Shown here: positions 1-9,719 of the stretch, piece by piece | Numbering within the stretch: position 1 is the stretch's first letter | How the letters are laid out: every line of letters starts with the position of its first letter | Assembly (NCBI GenBank): GCA_039105265.1 | Contig: JAPFFF010000003.1 | Coordinates: forward strand, 5,208,001 to 5,272,000 | Length of the DNA stretch: 64,000 bases | Direction of reading: 5' to 3' | Source of the DNA: Tritrichomonas musculus | Taxonomy: Eukaryota; Parabasalia; Tritrichomonadida; Tritrichomonadidae | Position numbers and translations under genes: made by a program | Notes under the pieces: model-generated | What the model was told of the DNA's origin: nothing | Database searches by the model: none | The model's input: the letters and a program-made list of their open reading frames with translations, nothing else

Positions 1-2826
1 CATAATAGCCAATTGAAAACCAATTTGTTCTTGAATGATTCTAATTGGAGTAATTGGCAATGCTTTCAATGTGAATTTGGAGATATTTTTAACTCCACTA
101 TTTCCTCTTTTAATTTTTATATTAAGATCGTAAAAATTGGAGAAGTTTGTTGGAATGTGTCTTGAATAACCAAGTGGCTCAATGTAGTAATATTTCTCTA
201 TTGAAAGAAGATTTTTTAATAATGTTAAAGCACGATACGTTGATCGTTTTGTTATCTCAGTTATGTAAGGATCAATTAATTGAACAAAGTATTGGATCAT
301 TGCATCAGTTTGTACTGATGATTGAGTGAAAATTTGATGAATTTGCTTCATCAAAAATTCAAGATTTTTCTCATTTTCAATCTCACAGAAAAGTTTAAAT
401 AATAATGAAAGTTGCTCTAACGGTATCTCCAATACAGTGTACTTGTTTGGATTAAGATTGATCTCTTTCGGATTCTTACAATTGGACTCAATATAGTTGC
501 ACTCAATGTTGATCTTTAATATGAAATACACAAAGAAATCTGAAAAGATTTCTGACGCTTTCTCAAAGTTGTAGTCATGCGTGATGTGGTCAATCAGAAT
601 GTCATTCACATCCTTGCCAAAGGATCCGACGCCAAGTGACTTGAGACTCATTAAGAGCATCGAAAAAAGTGAGTCATCAATGCCTGTCTTCGTAAACGCA
701 TCAACAACAGTCTTCGTAATTGGAGACCTCGACTTCTTCAGTATTTTGTAGAATAGATTGCACAAAAGAATCTTGTACTTTTGGAATTGCTGAGGATCCA
801 AATTATTGCTTCCATCATTAAGCTGAATATTCTTTTCACCATCGTCCAACTTATCCAACAAACTATTATTTTGATAAATATTTCTATTCAAAGCATCTTT
901 TCCAACACCAAGACCATTATTAGCATTAATAACATTGTTTTCATTATTATCAGCATTATTTTTGTTGTTGTTGTTAACATTATTTGTGTTGTTGTTAACA
1001 TTATTTGTGTTGTTGTTAACATTATTTGTGTTGTTGTTAACATTATTTGTGTTGTTGTTAACATTATTTGTGTTGTTGTTAACATTATTTGTGTTGTTGT
1101 TAACATTATTTGTGTTGTTGTTATTTTCGTTGTTGTTGTTAACATTATTTGTGTTGTTGTTATTTTCGTTGTTGTTGTTGACATTATTTGTGCTGCTGCT
1201 GTTGCTGATGGATGTTTCTGTCTGTGAGACGATTCTTAAGATTGCGTTTTTGAGCCTGTTGAAAGGTAGGTTGTAGGAGTTGTCGACGAGCACGTTGAGG
1301 ATTTTGCAGATGTATTCTATGATCTCAAAGTTAGATAGCTGCTGGCAGCACAAGTTGAATAGGCAGGGCTGCACAGTTTTAACTTTGCAGAGAGAGATCA
1401 AGCACTCGCTTGAGAACTTCCTATTTGCAGGCAAGATTGCCAACTTGAAGATTGCAGCGACGACATTTTCAGCCATTTTCTGGTTTGACGATGCGAACGA
1501 GCAAGCCACGTTTGACAAGAACTGGAAGATGTCGAGATCGAGTTTTGAGCCGATCAAGTTTTGAGAGGAAGACGAAAAAATGTCAGAAGAAGACATCACT
1601 GACAAAATTGACTCGGAAGACGATAGAGGTGTCAAATTGGTCGCAGAAGAAACAGAAGAAGAAGAGGAAGATTGTAATGACACTTGTGAGGGGTGAGGTG
1701 AAGAGGCCGATAGGATTACATAGTTAAGAAATTCAATGGCCGATTGTTCATCGATTGAAACGATAGCTTTTGCCAGAATTTCAAACATTGGCTTCCTTTG
1801 CGAACGATGCGCTATTAGAGCGCTATTCCAAAATTTTTCAAGAAGCTCTTTTGACATCAATTTGACCATTATAGGTCGAATTCGCTCATAAAAAGTGTTG
1901 TTGAAGCTTTTGCTCAAAATATAATCCGTTAAATCGGTTTTTGAAACCCATGATGAAAATGAATTTTTAACATCTTCTGATGAACTCTCTGAAATAGTGG
2001 TAATGGTTTCAATTCCGAGAAATTGTTTGTCTAAAATTCCTGATTTTATGAATTCTTCTGATAATTGAATTAATTGTGGTACTAATGATTGAAAATAGGT
2101 AAGAACAAATTCTGTGTAATTTTGAACACACCTTTGTAGCTCTGAAATATCAGATATGTCATGAACATTAAGGTTTCCTAAAAAATTAAGAAATGATTCA
2201 ATTGGTGGTTTGAAGATATTCTCATTAATCGGTATCTCGAGCATATTTATGTCTGAAATAATATAAAAAATTAAATTGTAAGCATAAAAAGATGACCCTG
2301 AGACTTCAATTTGTTTTATAAGTAAAGGGATACATACATCAACATAATGTTGAATAACTGTTTTGTATGATTTTGAATGACTTGAATAAAAGGATCGATT
2401 AAAATATTGGTAATCAAGTTTTGGAACATCATTTGAACTTCGACTTTTAGAGATTTTATTATTGTTTTTGAATATTACAGGAAAAATTTGTTTAATCAAA
2501 TCATTTTTTTCGTGTGAAACTGCCCACGGAATTAAATCCGAGGTTGAAATTAAAAATAAATTTATCATATCGATTTCATTTTGATTAACAAAACACAATT
2601 CAAGAACTTTGCTTAGAGCATCTGGAACAAAATTTATAAGAAATATAGAAGTATAATCTGAGATTGGATCTGGGAGTTTGTCTGTTGTAATAATATTATT
2701 TATAATCCTGCAGTATGATGGAACAAGTGGCGTAAAGCTATCTCCATCTGGCTGTAAAGCTGTTAAAAAAATAAAGCACCATCCTTCATAGTCATCTTCT
2801 GGCTGGATTATTGAATTATCTTCCAT
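1..2826 (-). CDS. Large unknown protein, 3' end beyond the window
   Basis: The minus strand is open for 942 codons from an ATG at 2826-2824 to the left edge with no stop, so this is the N-terminal part of a longer gene. The N-terminus is acidic (MEDNSIIQPEDD). The body is hydrophobic/helical and Ser-rich, like a helical-repeat scaffold. A run of Ser residues lies near residues 380-400, and an Asn/Thr/Val low-complexity tract occupies about residues 540-622. I recognise no catalytic motif and assign no function. The unbroken frame through an AT-rich region and the codon structure of the Asn tract argue that it is a real gene. Confidence 0.8.
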   Translation of the reverse strand, partial: MEDNSIIQPEDDYEGWCFIFLTALQPDGDSFTPLVPSYCRIINNIITTDKLPDPISDYTSIFLINFVPDALSKVLELCFVNQNEIDMINLFLISTSDLIPWAVSHEKNDLIKQIFPVIFKNNNKISKSRSSNDVPKLDYQYFNRSFYSSHSKSYKTVIQHYVDVCIPLLIKQIEVSGSSFYAYNLIFYIISDINMLEIPINENIFKPPIESFLNFLGNLNVHDISDISELQRCVQNYTEFVLTYFQSLVPQLIQLSEEFIKSGILDKQFLGIETITTISESSSEDVKNSFSSWVSKTDLTDYILSKSFNNTFYERIRPIMVKLMSKELLEKFWNSALIAHRSQRKPMFEILAKAIVSIDEQSAIEFLNYVILSASSPHPSQVSLQSSSSSSVSSATNLTPLSSSESILSVMSSSDIFSSSSQNLIGSKLDLDIFQFLSNVACSFASSNQKMAENVVAAIFKLAILPANRKFSSECLISLCKVKTVQPCLFNLCCQQLSNFEIIEYICKILNVLVDNSYNLPFNRLKNAILRIVSQTETSISNSSSTNNVNNNNENNNNTNNVNNNNENNNNTNNVNNNTNNVNNNTNNVNNNTNNVNNNTNNVNNNTNNVNNNTNNVNNNNKNNADNNENNVINANNGLGVGKDALNRNIYQNNSLLDKLDDGEKNIQLNDGSNNLDPQQFQKYKILLCNLFYKILKKSRSPITKTVVDAFTKTGIDDSLFSMLLMSLKSLGVGSFGKDVNDILIDHITHDYNFEKASEIFSDFFVYFILKINIECNYIESNCKNPKEINLNPNKYTVLEIPLEQLSLLFKLFCEIENEKNLEFLMKQIHQIFTQSSVQTDAMIQYFVQLIDPYITEITKRSTYRALTLLKNLLSIEKYYYIEPLGYSRHIPTNFSNFYDLNIKIKRGNSGVKNISKFTLKALPITPIRIIQEQIGFQLAIM
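964..1209 (-). repeat. 21-bp in-frame tandem repeat encoding Asn-rich tract
   Basis: Seven consecutive 21-bp units start at 976, with further copies at 1141 and about 1180 separated by short GTT-rich spacers. On the minus strand each unit reads NNNTNNV. The 21-bp period keeps the host gene in frame, so copy number can change without breaking it. Confidence 0.9.
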
Positions 2827-3846
2827 GAAAATCTAAAATTTTTAATTATATAAAATTTTATTTCATAATTTTGATTAGTCAAACAAAAAAATATTTATTT
2901 CATTGATTTATGAGTTAAACCAAAAAAATTCATTTTATAATCTATTTTTTCTTTTTTAAATATATATATATGATTTGAATATAAATTAATTTAGAATATT
3001 TTGTTTTTTTTAATTAAGATATTTGTTGATATTCAAATGAGAATAAATTTGGCCAAGAAAAAATGTCATTTTGAAATTTTTCCAAGAATATTAGAAGAAT
3101 AATAAGATTACGCATTTAACCAAATGTTTTACTCAATACTTGACTATTGAAATATTTGAAAATAGTTATATTTTAATGATTAATATAATAAATATTTAAT
3201 ATCCATAATTTAAATACTATAAAAATAGAATAAATTATATTTAAAAATAAATTATAAGTCTTTTGTCCTCCATTTTAATGGTTACATTTTTTTATTATTT
3301 GATAAAATGCATTAATTAATATCATAATCTAATCAAACAGTTTTATGTTTTCATCAAATTAAGTTAATGAAAGAAGTTGTTATTTGAAAAATATTGTAGT
3401 TATAGGGAAAGTTACAAAAGAATAAAAAAAAAAAGCATGAAAATTCCAAATTGCTATGTTTCTGAAGGGTAAATCTTTATTTTTGAACTTTTTGGATTTT
3501 TTACTCTCAATTTTTTTGAATGCTTATTTGTCATAATATCTTTATAATTTTACAATTTAAGAAGTAAGTATTCGAGGTTTTTACACAAATAAACACCATT
3601 TTACAGCATTACATGCATTATGTGTTCAATAAAGAAGAAGAAGAATAAACTTCTAATTGCAATTTCCAATTTTTATTAAAATCGTTGTCTAAAATTCCCT
3701 TATTTCCTGCTTTTAAGAGCACAATGCTGGTATTACCGATCCAATAAAATAAATTGAGAGCAAAAGATGAAAAAGAAACCAATATTTAGCTTCAAATTTT
3801 GAAGATATATATATGATCACAATTCTCACAAAAAGAACACAAATAC
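2827..3846. other. Intergenic, no gene seen
   Basis: Very AT-rich spacer between the starts of two divergent genes and the MITE. I see homopolymer runs and short ORFs only. Nothing else is supported. Confidence 0.6.
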
Positions 3847-3854
3847 GTCAAATG

Positions 3855-4758
3855 AGAGGTGAGGCTGCGAAAATTTTTGGTATTTTTTAATAATATTAAT
3901 ACATATTATTTTATTCCAGAATTAAATGTTATTTATGATAATTTCACTAATATTTTTTTCAGATTTTTAGCTATAAATCTATTTTTAAAATTGAATTGCT
4001 TATATCTTATTATAATTTCAATTTTATCTTAATAAAAAAATTCTATTTACTCAAAATAATAAATAATTTAATTATCAATATTTAATATATAGATGTGAAT
4101 ATAATATTAAAATCTTCGACTAAGAATTATAAATCAAATAATGATTTTTTATGATTTAACTAACTATCATCATATTATAAGCATGAGTTTTTTAGTAAAT
4201 TATTGATAAATATTAAAACTAATACTTATTGTGATGTTGATACCAAAATAAAAACAAATGAAATTATTTGGATATTTGTGAAGTTTACATCACTAACGTA
4301 TATAGAATTATATTCAATATTAAACCTCAATCCTAGCTAAAATTGTAAAAAAAAATTTAAAAATATTTTGATATGTTTGCCAGCACCAGATAAGTCAAGA
4401 GATAAACTATAGTTATCCCTTTGGTCTTTAATATAGAAGAAAATTTCTCTTTAAATTGAAAAATATTTTTTTGAATTTTGACCAAAAACGCATTTATTGA
4501 ATAACTTTCTTATTAAAAAATAGAGATCATCTATATACAAATGCAATTTAATGGTTGAAAAGAAAAAATAATGACGAATATATGAATTATGACATTTTGA
4601 AAAGTCAATACAATTTCAATTTTTTTTGATTAAATCTGAAAAAAAGTATATGATATGAAAAGGTAACAACACCATAATACTATATTTTTAATTTATTTTT
4701 AATTTTGTTGATTATTATTCCTAAAAAAGTTCATTTAAAATTTCGCAGTCTCACCTCT
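3855..4758. mobile_element. Non-autonomous hAT-like MITE, 904 bp
   Basis: The left end begins agaggtgaggctgcgaaa. The right end, reverse complemented, begins agaggtgagactgcgaaa, giving about 18 bp of terminal inverted repeat with one mismatch. The element is flanked by an identical 8-bp direct repeat, gtcaaatg, at 3847-3854 and 4759-4766. An 8-bp target duplication with short inverted repeats is typical of hAT elements. The interior is AT-rich with no transposase reading frame, so it would need a transposase from elsewhere. The superfamily call rests on duplication length and layout only. Confidence 0.8.
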
Positions 4759-4766
4759 GTCAAATG

Positions 4767-5239
4767 TGCTTTTACGCTTGGCTAATAAACCTGATTATTG
4801 TATTTTATCACAAAATTGGTGCAAAATGATATATTTTTTTTACTATTTAAACACAAATAATTGCTTTTCTTATTCAATGCATATACTCATAGTTTATGCT
4901 AGATGAAATACTGCATATTTTGATACATCTCAATTTTCTCACCCAAAGAAATGCTAATTATTATTTCATGATTTTTTTTCTCAACAGAAAAATCTTAATA
5001 AATTCTATCTATGTATATTAAAATATTTATAGTTTCTTCTTTTAGTATTTTATTTACTTATTTTCATGCTTTTTAGCTTTTTTTAAAAAAATCCAAATTG
5101 AGAGGAAAAAATCTAAAAAGTTCAACTATTTGTGAACAAATATACAAAGAAAAAAATTGAGGGGAAAAAATCTAAAAAGTTCAAAAAAAAATATTTACCT
5201 TCTGAAGTTATCAAAAAATTTGAATAAATTTTTATCAAA
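4767..5239. other. Upstream region of the bromodomain gene
   Basis: AT-rich. It contains two near-identical stretches around 5096-5130 and 5158-5190 (gaggaaaaaatctaaaaagttcaa-like), a local duplication just upstream of the bromodomain gene. No gene seen. Confidence 0.45.
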
Positions 5240-5974
5240 ATGGATGAAGATTATTCGCTCAGCAAAGAACAGCAAAAGCAATGTCTTTATATCACTAGTG
5301 AACTTCGTAATTCGCCTGCTGCTAGTGTTTTTAACGAGCCTGTTGATCCAAGGAAACAGAATATTCCGAATTACTACAAAAAAATTCGTAATCCTCAGGA
5401 TTTAGGTACAATTTATGGTAGGTTACAGCGTGGAGAGTATAAGACAGTGGTTCAATGGGAAAAAGACATCGATCTTGTTTGGATGAACGCAGAAACATAT
5501 AATGGAAAAGACTCTTATATTGCATACATGGCTAAGCATATGAAAAAAAAATTTGAGCGTCTTAAAAAGCCACTTGATAACTGTAGTGTTTCAGGGTGGA
5601 CAAAACATATATATCAATTACGTGAAAAATTTGACAAAATGCTGTCTGTTTGTCCACCATCACTTCAATCTATTGTCCCAAGAAATTTAGAAAGTGCTTC
5701 TGCTGCATTCCAAACACCATTTAATGCCAAAGAAACCGCTAATCTGATCAAAGCTTCCACAATGGTTAAAACGCAAAAAGATATTGACCAAATAACAGCA
5801 ATTCTACGTAGAAATGAATCACAAGTTGATACAAATACTGAAAACCTTGTTGTTGACATAAACAACTTATCGAATAATACTCTTCATGAAATATCTGCCT
5901 ATTACAGAAAACAGCTCATTGAACAAGGACTTCCTTACCCTAATGATGCTGGAAATGATGATATATCTATTTAA
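5240..5974 (+). CDS. Bromodomain protein
   Basis: A protein of 244 aa. The bromodomain fills about residues 8-110: FNEPVDP, then PNYYKKIRNPQDLGTIYGRL (the ZA-loop/helix-A signature PxYYxxIxxPxDLxTI), then AETYN with Asn88 at the acetyl-lysine-contacting position. Family knowledge says such domains bind acetylated histone tails. The remaining ~130 residues hold a predicted helical segment without a named domain, so it may be a chromatin-complex subunit. It is shorter than BET proteins, with only one bromodomain. The ATG at 5240 is the first Met before the domain and follows directly on a short A-rich leader. Confidence 0.92.
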   Translation: MDEDYSLSKEQQKQCLYITSELRNSPAASVFNEPVDPRKQNIPNYYKKIRNPQDLGTIYGRLQRGEYKTVVQWEKDIDLVWMNAETYNGKDSYIAYMAKHMKKKFERLKKPLDNCSVSGWTKHIYQLREKFDKMLSVCPPSLQSIVPRNLESASAAFQTPFNAKETANLIKASTMVKTQKDIDQITAILRRNESQVDTNTENLVVDINNLSNNTLHEISAYYRKQLIEQGLPYPNDAGNDDISI

Positions 5975-6214
5975 TAATTATACAATTCTATACTTTTTTG
6001 AATGTTTAATAAATTAATATAATATTTTTTAGATATGCATATGAATTGTAATAAAATCATCTGATTTATCATTAAAAGAAATTATTTAACCAGTAAGTAA
6101 TATAAAGTATATATATAATTTTTATTCATGGATATTAACATAAAAAAGAAAATAAATTCAATTTTTTTTTTTTTCAAAACTTGAGTATGGCATAAAGGAA
6201 ATTGTGACGAATAA

Positions 6215-6637
6215 TTATGAGCAAAAGCATATCAATAATAAGAATGTTCCAAGCATTGTGCATAAAAATATGAGGAAGTTGCCTTGTTTTGTTGAAATAA
6301 GATTTGATATTTTAGTGAATATATATTTAAATATTGGAAAATTTTCTCTTAAATCTCTAAAATTCTGTAGAATATGATTATAAAAAAAAGAGAGAGTCAA
6401 AGACTCTCCCTCAGGAAGGGAAGTCATTGCAGAAGTCAATGTATAAAAAATATATATTAGGATAATCAAAAAAATTATCAGTCGCACTATATTATATCCT
6501 TTGGAAAAAAAATCATCGATTTCGTCTTGAATTCTGTCAAAAATACTATCTTTATCTTCATAATTTTTTTTATCATAGGGACGGGGTTGACCAATATTTT
6601 GATTTCTCTTATGATAAAGTTCAAGGTTAGAAGACAT
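6215..6637 (-). CDS. Small two-pass membrane protein, unknown
   Basis: A protein of 140 aa starting at the ATG 6637-6635 (MSSNLELYHK); the frame is open further upstream only through a TTG codon. There is a polar N-terminus, a hydrophobic segment at about residues 50-70 (RLIIFLIILIYIFYTL) and a second at the C-terminus (FLIFLCTMLGTFLLLICF). A moderately charged loop lies between them. No signal peptide or known family is recognised. The layout suggests an endomembrane-resident helper protein, but that is only inference. Confidence 0.65.
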   Translation of the reverse strand: MSSNLELYHKRNQNIGQPRPYDKKNYEDKDSIFDRIQDEIDDFFSKGYNIVRLIIFLIILIYIFYTLTSAMTSLPEGESLTLSFFYNHILQNFRDLRENFPIFKYIFTKISNLISTKQGNFLIFLCTMLGTFLLLICFCS

Positions 6638-6994
6638 TATAAAAAAAGTGGTTATATATTTTATAAAATTTATATATATCTTTAATTTGATAATATTATA
6701 ATTCAAAACAATTTTATTTCATAGTTACAATCAATAAAATAAATATTTATATATTATTCATATTCAAATTTTCTCTATAAATAAAAAAATATCAATGTTT
6801 TAAGAAATTGAATCATTAATTGAATTTCTATGAAATTGAATGCTCTGATTTTAACGATCATTCAATAAAAAATCACCAATATTTTATTATTAAATAAATT
6901 AACTACACCAAAAATAACTTGAAATGTAATGAAACAAAGTTGCCGTTTCTTAAATGTATAAAAATTTATAAAATAACAAATAAACTAATATGAT

Positions 6995-7480
6995 TCAATA
7001 TGAAGACTTAAGTTGAAGAATTTCTTTTTGCATCACTTCTTGATTTCTTGCTATTTCTGTGATTTGTTGTTTCATCTCAATCATCAAATCATATAAATCT
7101 TTCAAAGAAATCTGGTTATCCGTTTTAATTGTTATTGGTGATTCTTGATAAGTATTAGATAACGATTTTGGAGATAATTTGGTATTATCTGAAAATGATA
7201 TTTTTGTAGAAACTGTTGGTGGTGAGCTAATATTTAAATTAGATTTAGAATTCGGACTAATATTTCCATATTCTGATATGGGATCTTCTTGCATTGAAAT
7301 TGGAGTAAGTTGATTCCTTGTTATTTGCTTTTCATATAACGATAATTGATTATCAATTGCATTAGATCGCTCAATAATATGATTCAATCTAATGCATATT
7401 GAATGTAAATCAACTGAACTAAGAACATTACTTTTTTTAATGCTTTTCTTTGGGCTTGATCCATTTTTTGTCTTCCTCAT
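6995..7480 (-). CDS. Small coiled-coil protein, unknown
   Basis: A protein of 161 aa with a basic N-terminus (MRKTKNGSSPKKSIKKS), a helical segment at about 25-55, a Ser/Pro/Asn-rich middle and a C-terminal heptad-like helix (MIEMKQQITEIARNQEVMQK). The ATG at 7480-7478 is genuine. The motif tcaaaaagtt lies about 65 bp upstream and recurs in other noncoding stretches here. No family recognised. Confidence 0.65.
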   Translation of the reverse strand: MRKTKNGSSPKKSIKKSNVLSSVDLHSICIRLNHIIERSNAIDNQLSLYEKQITRNQLTPISMQEDPISEYGNISPNSKSNLNISSPPTVSTKISFSDNTKLSPKSLSNTYQESPITIKTDNQISLKDLYDLMIEMKQQITEIARNQEVMQKEILQLKSSY

Positions 7481-7589
7481 TACTTTTATTTAAACGTTCC
7501 ATAAATTTTAAAAAAATTTTCAAACAAAAATTTAAATAAGAACTCAAAAAGTTGTTTGAATAAAAGTTATTTAATAGTGAGAGAAGTAA

Positions 7590-9143
7590 TTACCAAAACT
7601 TCAAACGAGATGACCAGCTCTTCTTCTGAAGCTTTGTACTTATATCTGGATAATCAAGATATTCATCGAGAGCGTTGTTGAAAATCATTCCCTTTGGTGT
7701 AATTGCTTTTGGTAATGGTGGGATTTGTACAAGAGTTGGGCAGGATGTAAAGCTGTTTATATCTTCCAAGAAAGGTTTGCCTGCTTCCTGGCTCTGTTTC
7801 TTTTCGGTGATACTTGTAATGCCAGTTGATTGTGCGATTTTGAGGATTCTTGTTTTTCTAATTAAATCTTGAATTTCTGTGGCCCATTTCTTGAGTGAAG
7901 GTGGATTTTCAACATTTTCTGAAGAAATTATGTTCAATGCTGTATTTATATAATTCTTTGCACGTTCAAGAAGACCAAGTGATTTATCACTCGAGACTGT
8001 AGGAACATCTGCAATGTAAAAAACTTTCAAAGATCGCCATATGTTTAAAAGTGCATCAATTGCTGGATCATTTTCATATTTAGTTTTATTTTCAGTAATC
8101 CTAAGGTATGTTCTACTTGCTAAATCGGCCTTTTGTGTTGGTTTGTTTAATGTTGAAAGTAAGATTCTTGAACGTTCAAGTGTAACGATGTAAGCGTTCC
8201 AATCAAGGAATTCATCAATTGTCTTTAATTCTTCACTTTCACCTTTTGATGCAATGCTTCGAATAGTTTGTCTTGCTGAGTGAGCTTCCATAATTAATTT
8301 ATCAAATAATTTCATTGTGAACTGAGCTTCATGGCCTTCCTTATTGATATCATCAATAAGATCAACAACAGCTGCAAGTTTAACTCTTAAACCTTCGTGA
8401 ACTACTGGGACAGTTTTATCACGCCATTTAAGTTCTGAAAGTGTATTTGTAGGAAGATTGTCTGTACCCTTATCGTAAATACTATTAATATTACTTATGC
8501 GTTCTTTTGTTTCCGCATCAATGTGTTGTCCATCAATTTGACCAAGACTAAATCGGCAAAAGTCAATAAGAGGTGTTATGTCATCAATAATTTCTCGGCA
8601 AAATAATTTCAATGTAGCATCTCCTGATGCTTCTTGAATGTTAGAAAATATATTTGAAACAGAATTAAATGTTGATAAAGCGTCTGACCAATTTTCAAGT
8701 TCAAGTTCAAGTGTCGCTTTAGCATAAGATTGAAAAGCTTGAACTTCTAATTGAGTTTTTTCGGTGCAAAACGCATCTGCACATTCGCGAGCAATCTGCC
8801 ACCATTTCTGGCATTTTTTAAGACGATTAATAGCGTGTACCTTTCGTTTTTTTTTCTCTGCGGTATTTTTTAAAAATCGATATCTTGCCATTGCTCCATC
8901 AGCTTTGAAAAGGACAATTTGCATATGTTCAGCGTTTTGATTCACATTGGCTGATAGATTAAATTTGGGGCCTTTCATTTCGACACAATCTTCTTTTTTC
9001 TTCATAAGGTGAGTTAAACGAACAACACGACGAGAACAATACTGTGCATATTTTTCAAATTCATTATTTTTGACGCCATAGAGTCTTTGCTTTCCACGAA
9101 GGAGAAGAGTTACGTCTATGTTAACTTTATCGGGTGTAGACAT
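7590..9143 (-). CDS. SRP68: Signal recognition particle subunit SRP68
   Basis: A protein of 517 aa from ATG 9143-9141 (MSTPDKVNID). The N-terminus carries the SRP68 hallmark: an LLRGKQRLYGV segment followed by EKYAQYCSRRVVRLTHLMKK, the basic helical region that binds SRP RNA. A long all-helical TPR-like body follows. SRP68 pairs with SRP72 on the SRP Alu/S-domain RNA and helps target secretory ribosomes to the ER. The length is near the usual 550-630 aa, slightly short. The C-terminus (SWSSRLKFW) is basic/aromatic. The frame extends 10 codons upstream only from a GTG, so the ATG is preferred. Confidence 0.88.
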   Translation of the reverse strand: MSTPDKVNIDVTLLLRGKQRLYGVKNNEFEKYAQYCSRRVVRLTHLMKKKEDCVEMKGPKFNLSANVNQNAEHMQIVLFKADGAMARYRFLKNTAEKKKRKVHAINRLKKCQKWWQIARECADAFCTEKTQLEVQAFQSYAKATLELELENWSDALSTFNSVSNIFSNIQEASGDATLKLFCREIIDDITPLIDFCRFSLGQIDGQHIDAETKERISNINSIYDKGTDNLPTNTLSELKWRDKTVPVVHEGLRVKLAAVVDLIDDINKEGHEAQFTMKLFDKLIMEAHSARQTIRSIASKGESEELKTIDEFLDWNAYIVTLERSRILLSTLNKPTQKADLASRTYLRITENKTKYENDPAIDALLNIWRSLKVFYIADVPTVSSDKSLGLLERAKNYINTALNIISSENVENPPSLKKWATEIQDLIRKTRILKIAQSTGITSITEKKQSQEAGKPFLEDINSFTSCPTLVQIPPLPKAITPKGMIFNNALDEYLDYPDISTKLQKKSWSSRLKFW

Positions 9144-9719
9144 TTGGCCTATTATTATTAAAAAGATTTTCACTTTTTTGAAATAATTCTATCTGGACAT
9201 TTATGGCAATATATTCGTCCCATTTTATTTAATAGTAATTATTTTTATTATTTTAATAAACAACAATAAAATTAAATCATAATTTACTTTTAATTATAAA
9301 AAATATGAATAATCTTTAATAATTTTTTTATTTTTCGGTTTTAAAAATGCGACGATCAAATAAACTTCTTAAAATTAAATTCATAATTTAATCATTTAGG
9401 ATTGGGCAAATGTTTTTGGATAGAAATGAAAGTTGTAGCAAAATGCAATCTTTTTCTCATATTGTGGTGGATTTAATATTCCAATAACAATAATGATCTT
9501 TTTCTGCATATCAAAAATTGAGAGAATATCACAAAATTTTGAAAGAAACATCAAATCAACAAAATTCTAAAATACTAAGCATGTATACATAAATAGGCAC
9601 CAAAACAATACAACAATGCAATACTTGTTTACAAAAAAGAGCATATTTTTTATTCATGAACAAAAATTGATTTCATGGTATTAAAATTAAAATAAAAAAA
9701 AATCTTCAAAAGCATTTGC
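9144..9719. other. Intergenic, no gene seen
   Basis: AT-rich spacer between the SRP68 start and the 3' end of the HECT gene, which are transcribed in the same direction. It presumably holds the SRP68 promoter. No open frame or repeat stands out. Confidence 0.5.

Noticed and set aside
888-1276. Leu/Val/Thr-rich ORFs on both strands over the 21-bp repeat
   Set aside because: Shadows of the Asn-rich tract. The 942-codon minus-strand frame explains the region.
5228-5242. Inr-like TCA next to the ATG of the bromodomain and right-edge genes
   Set aside because: The bases after TCA do not fit the T. vaginalis initiator consensus, and other genes here lack it.
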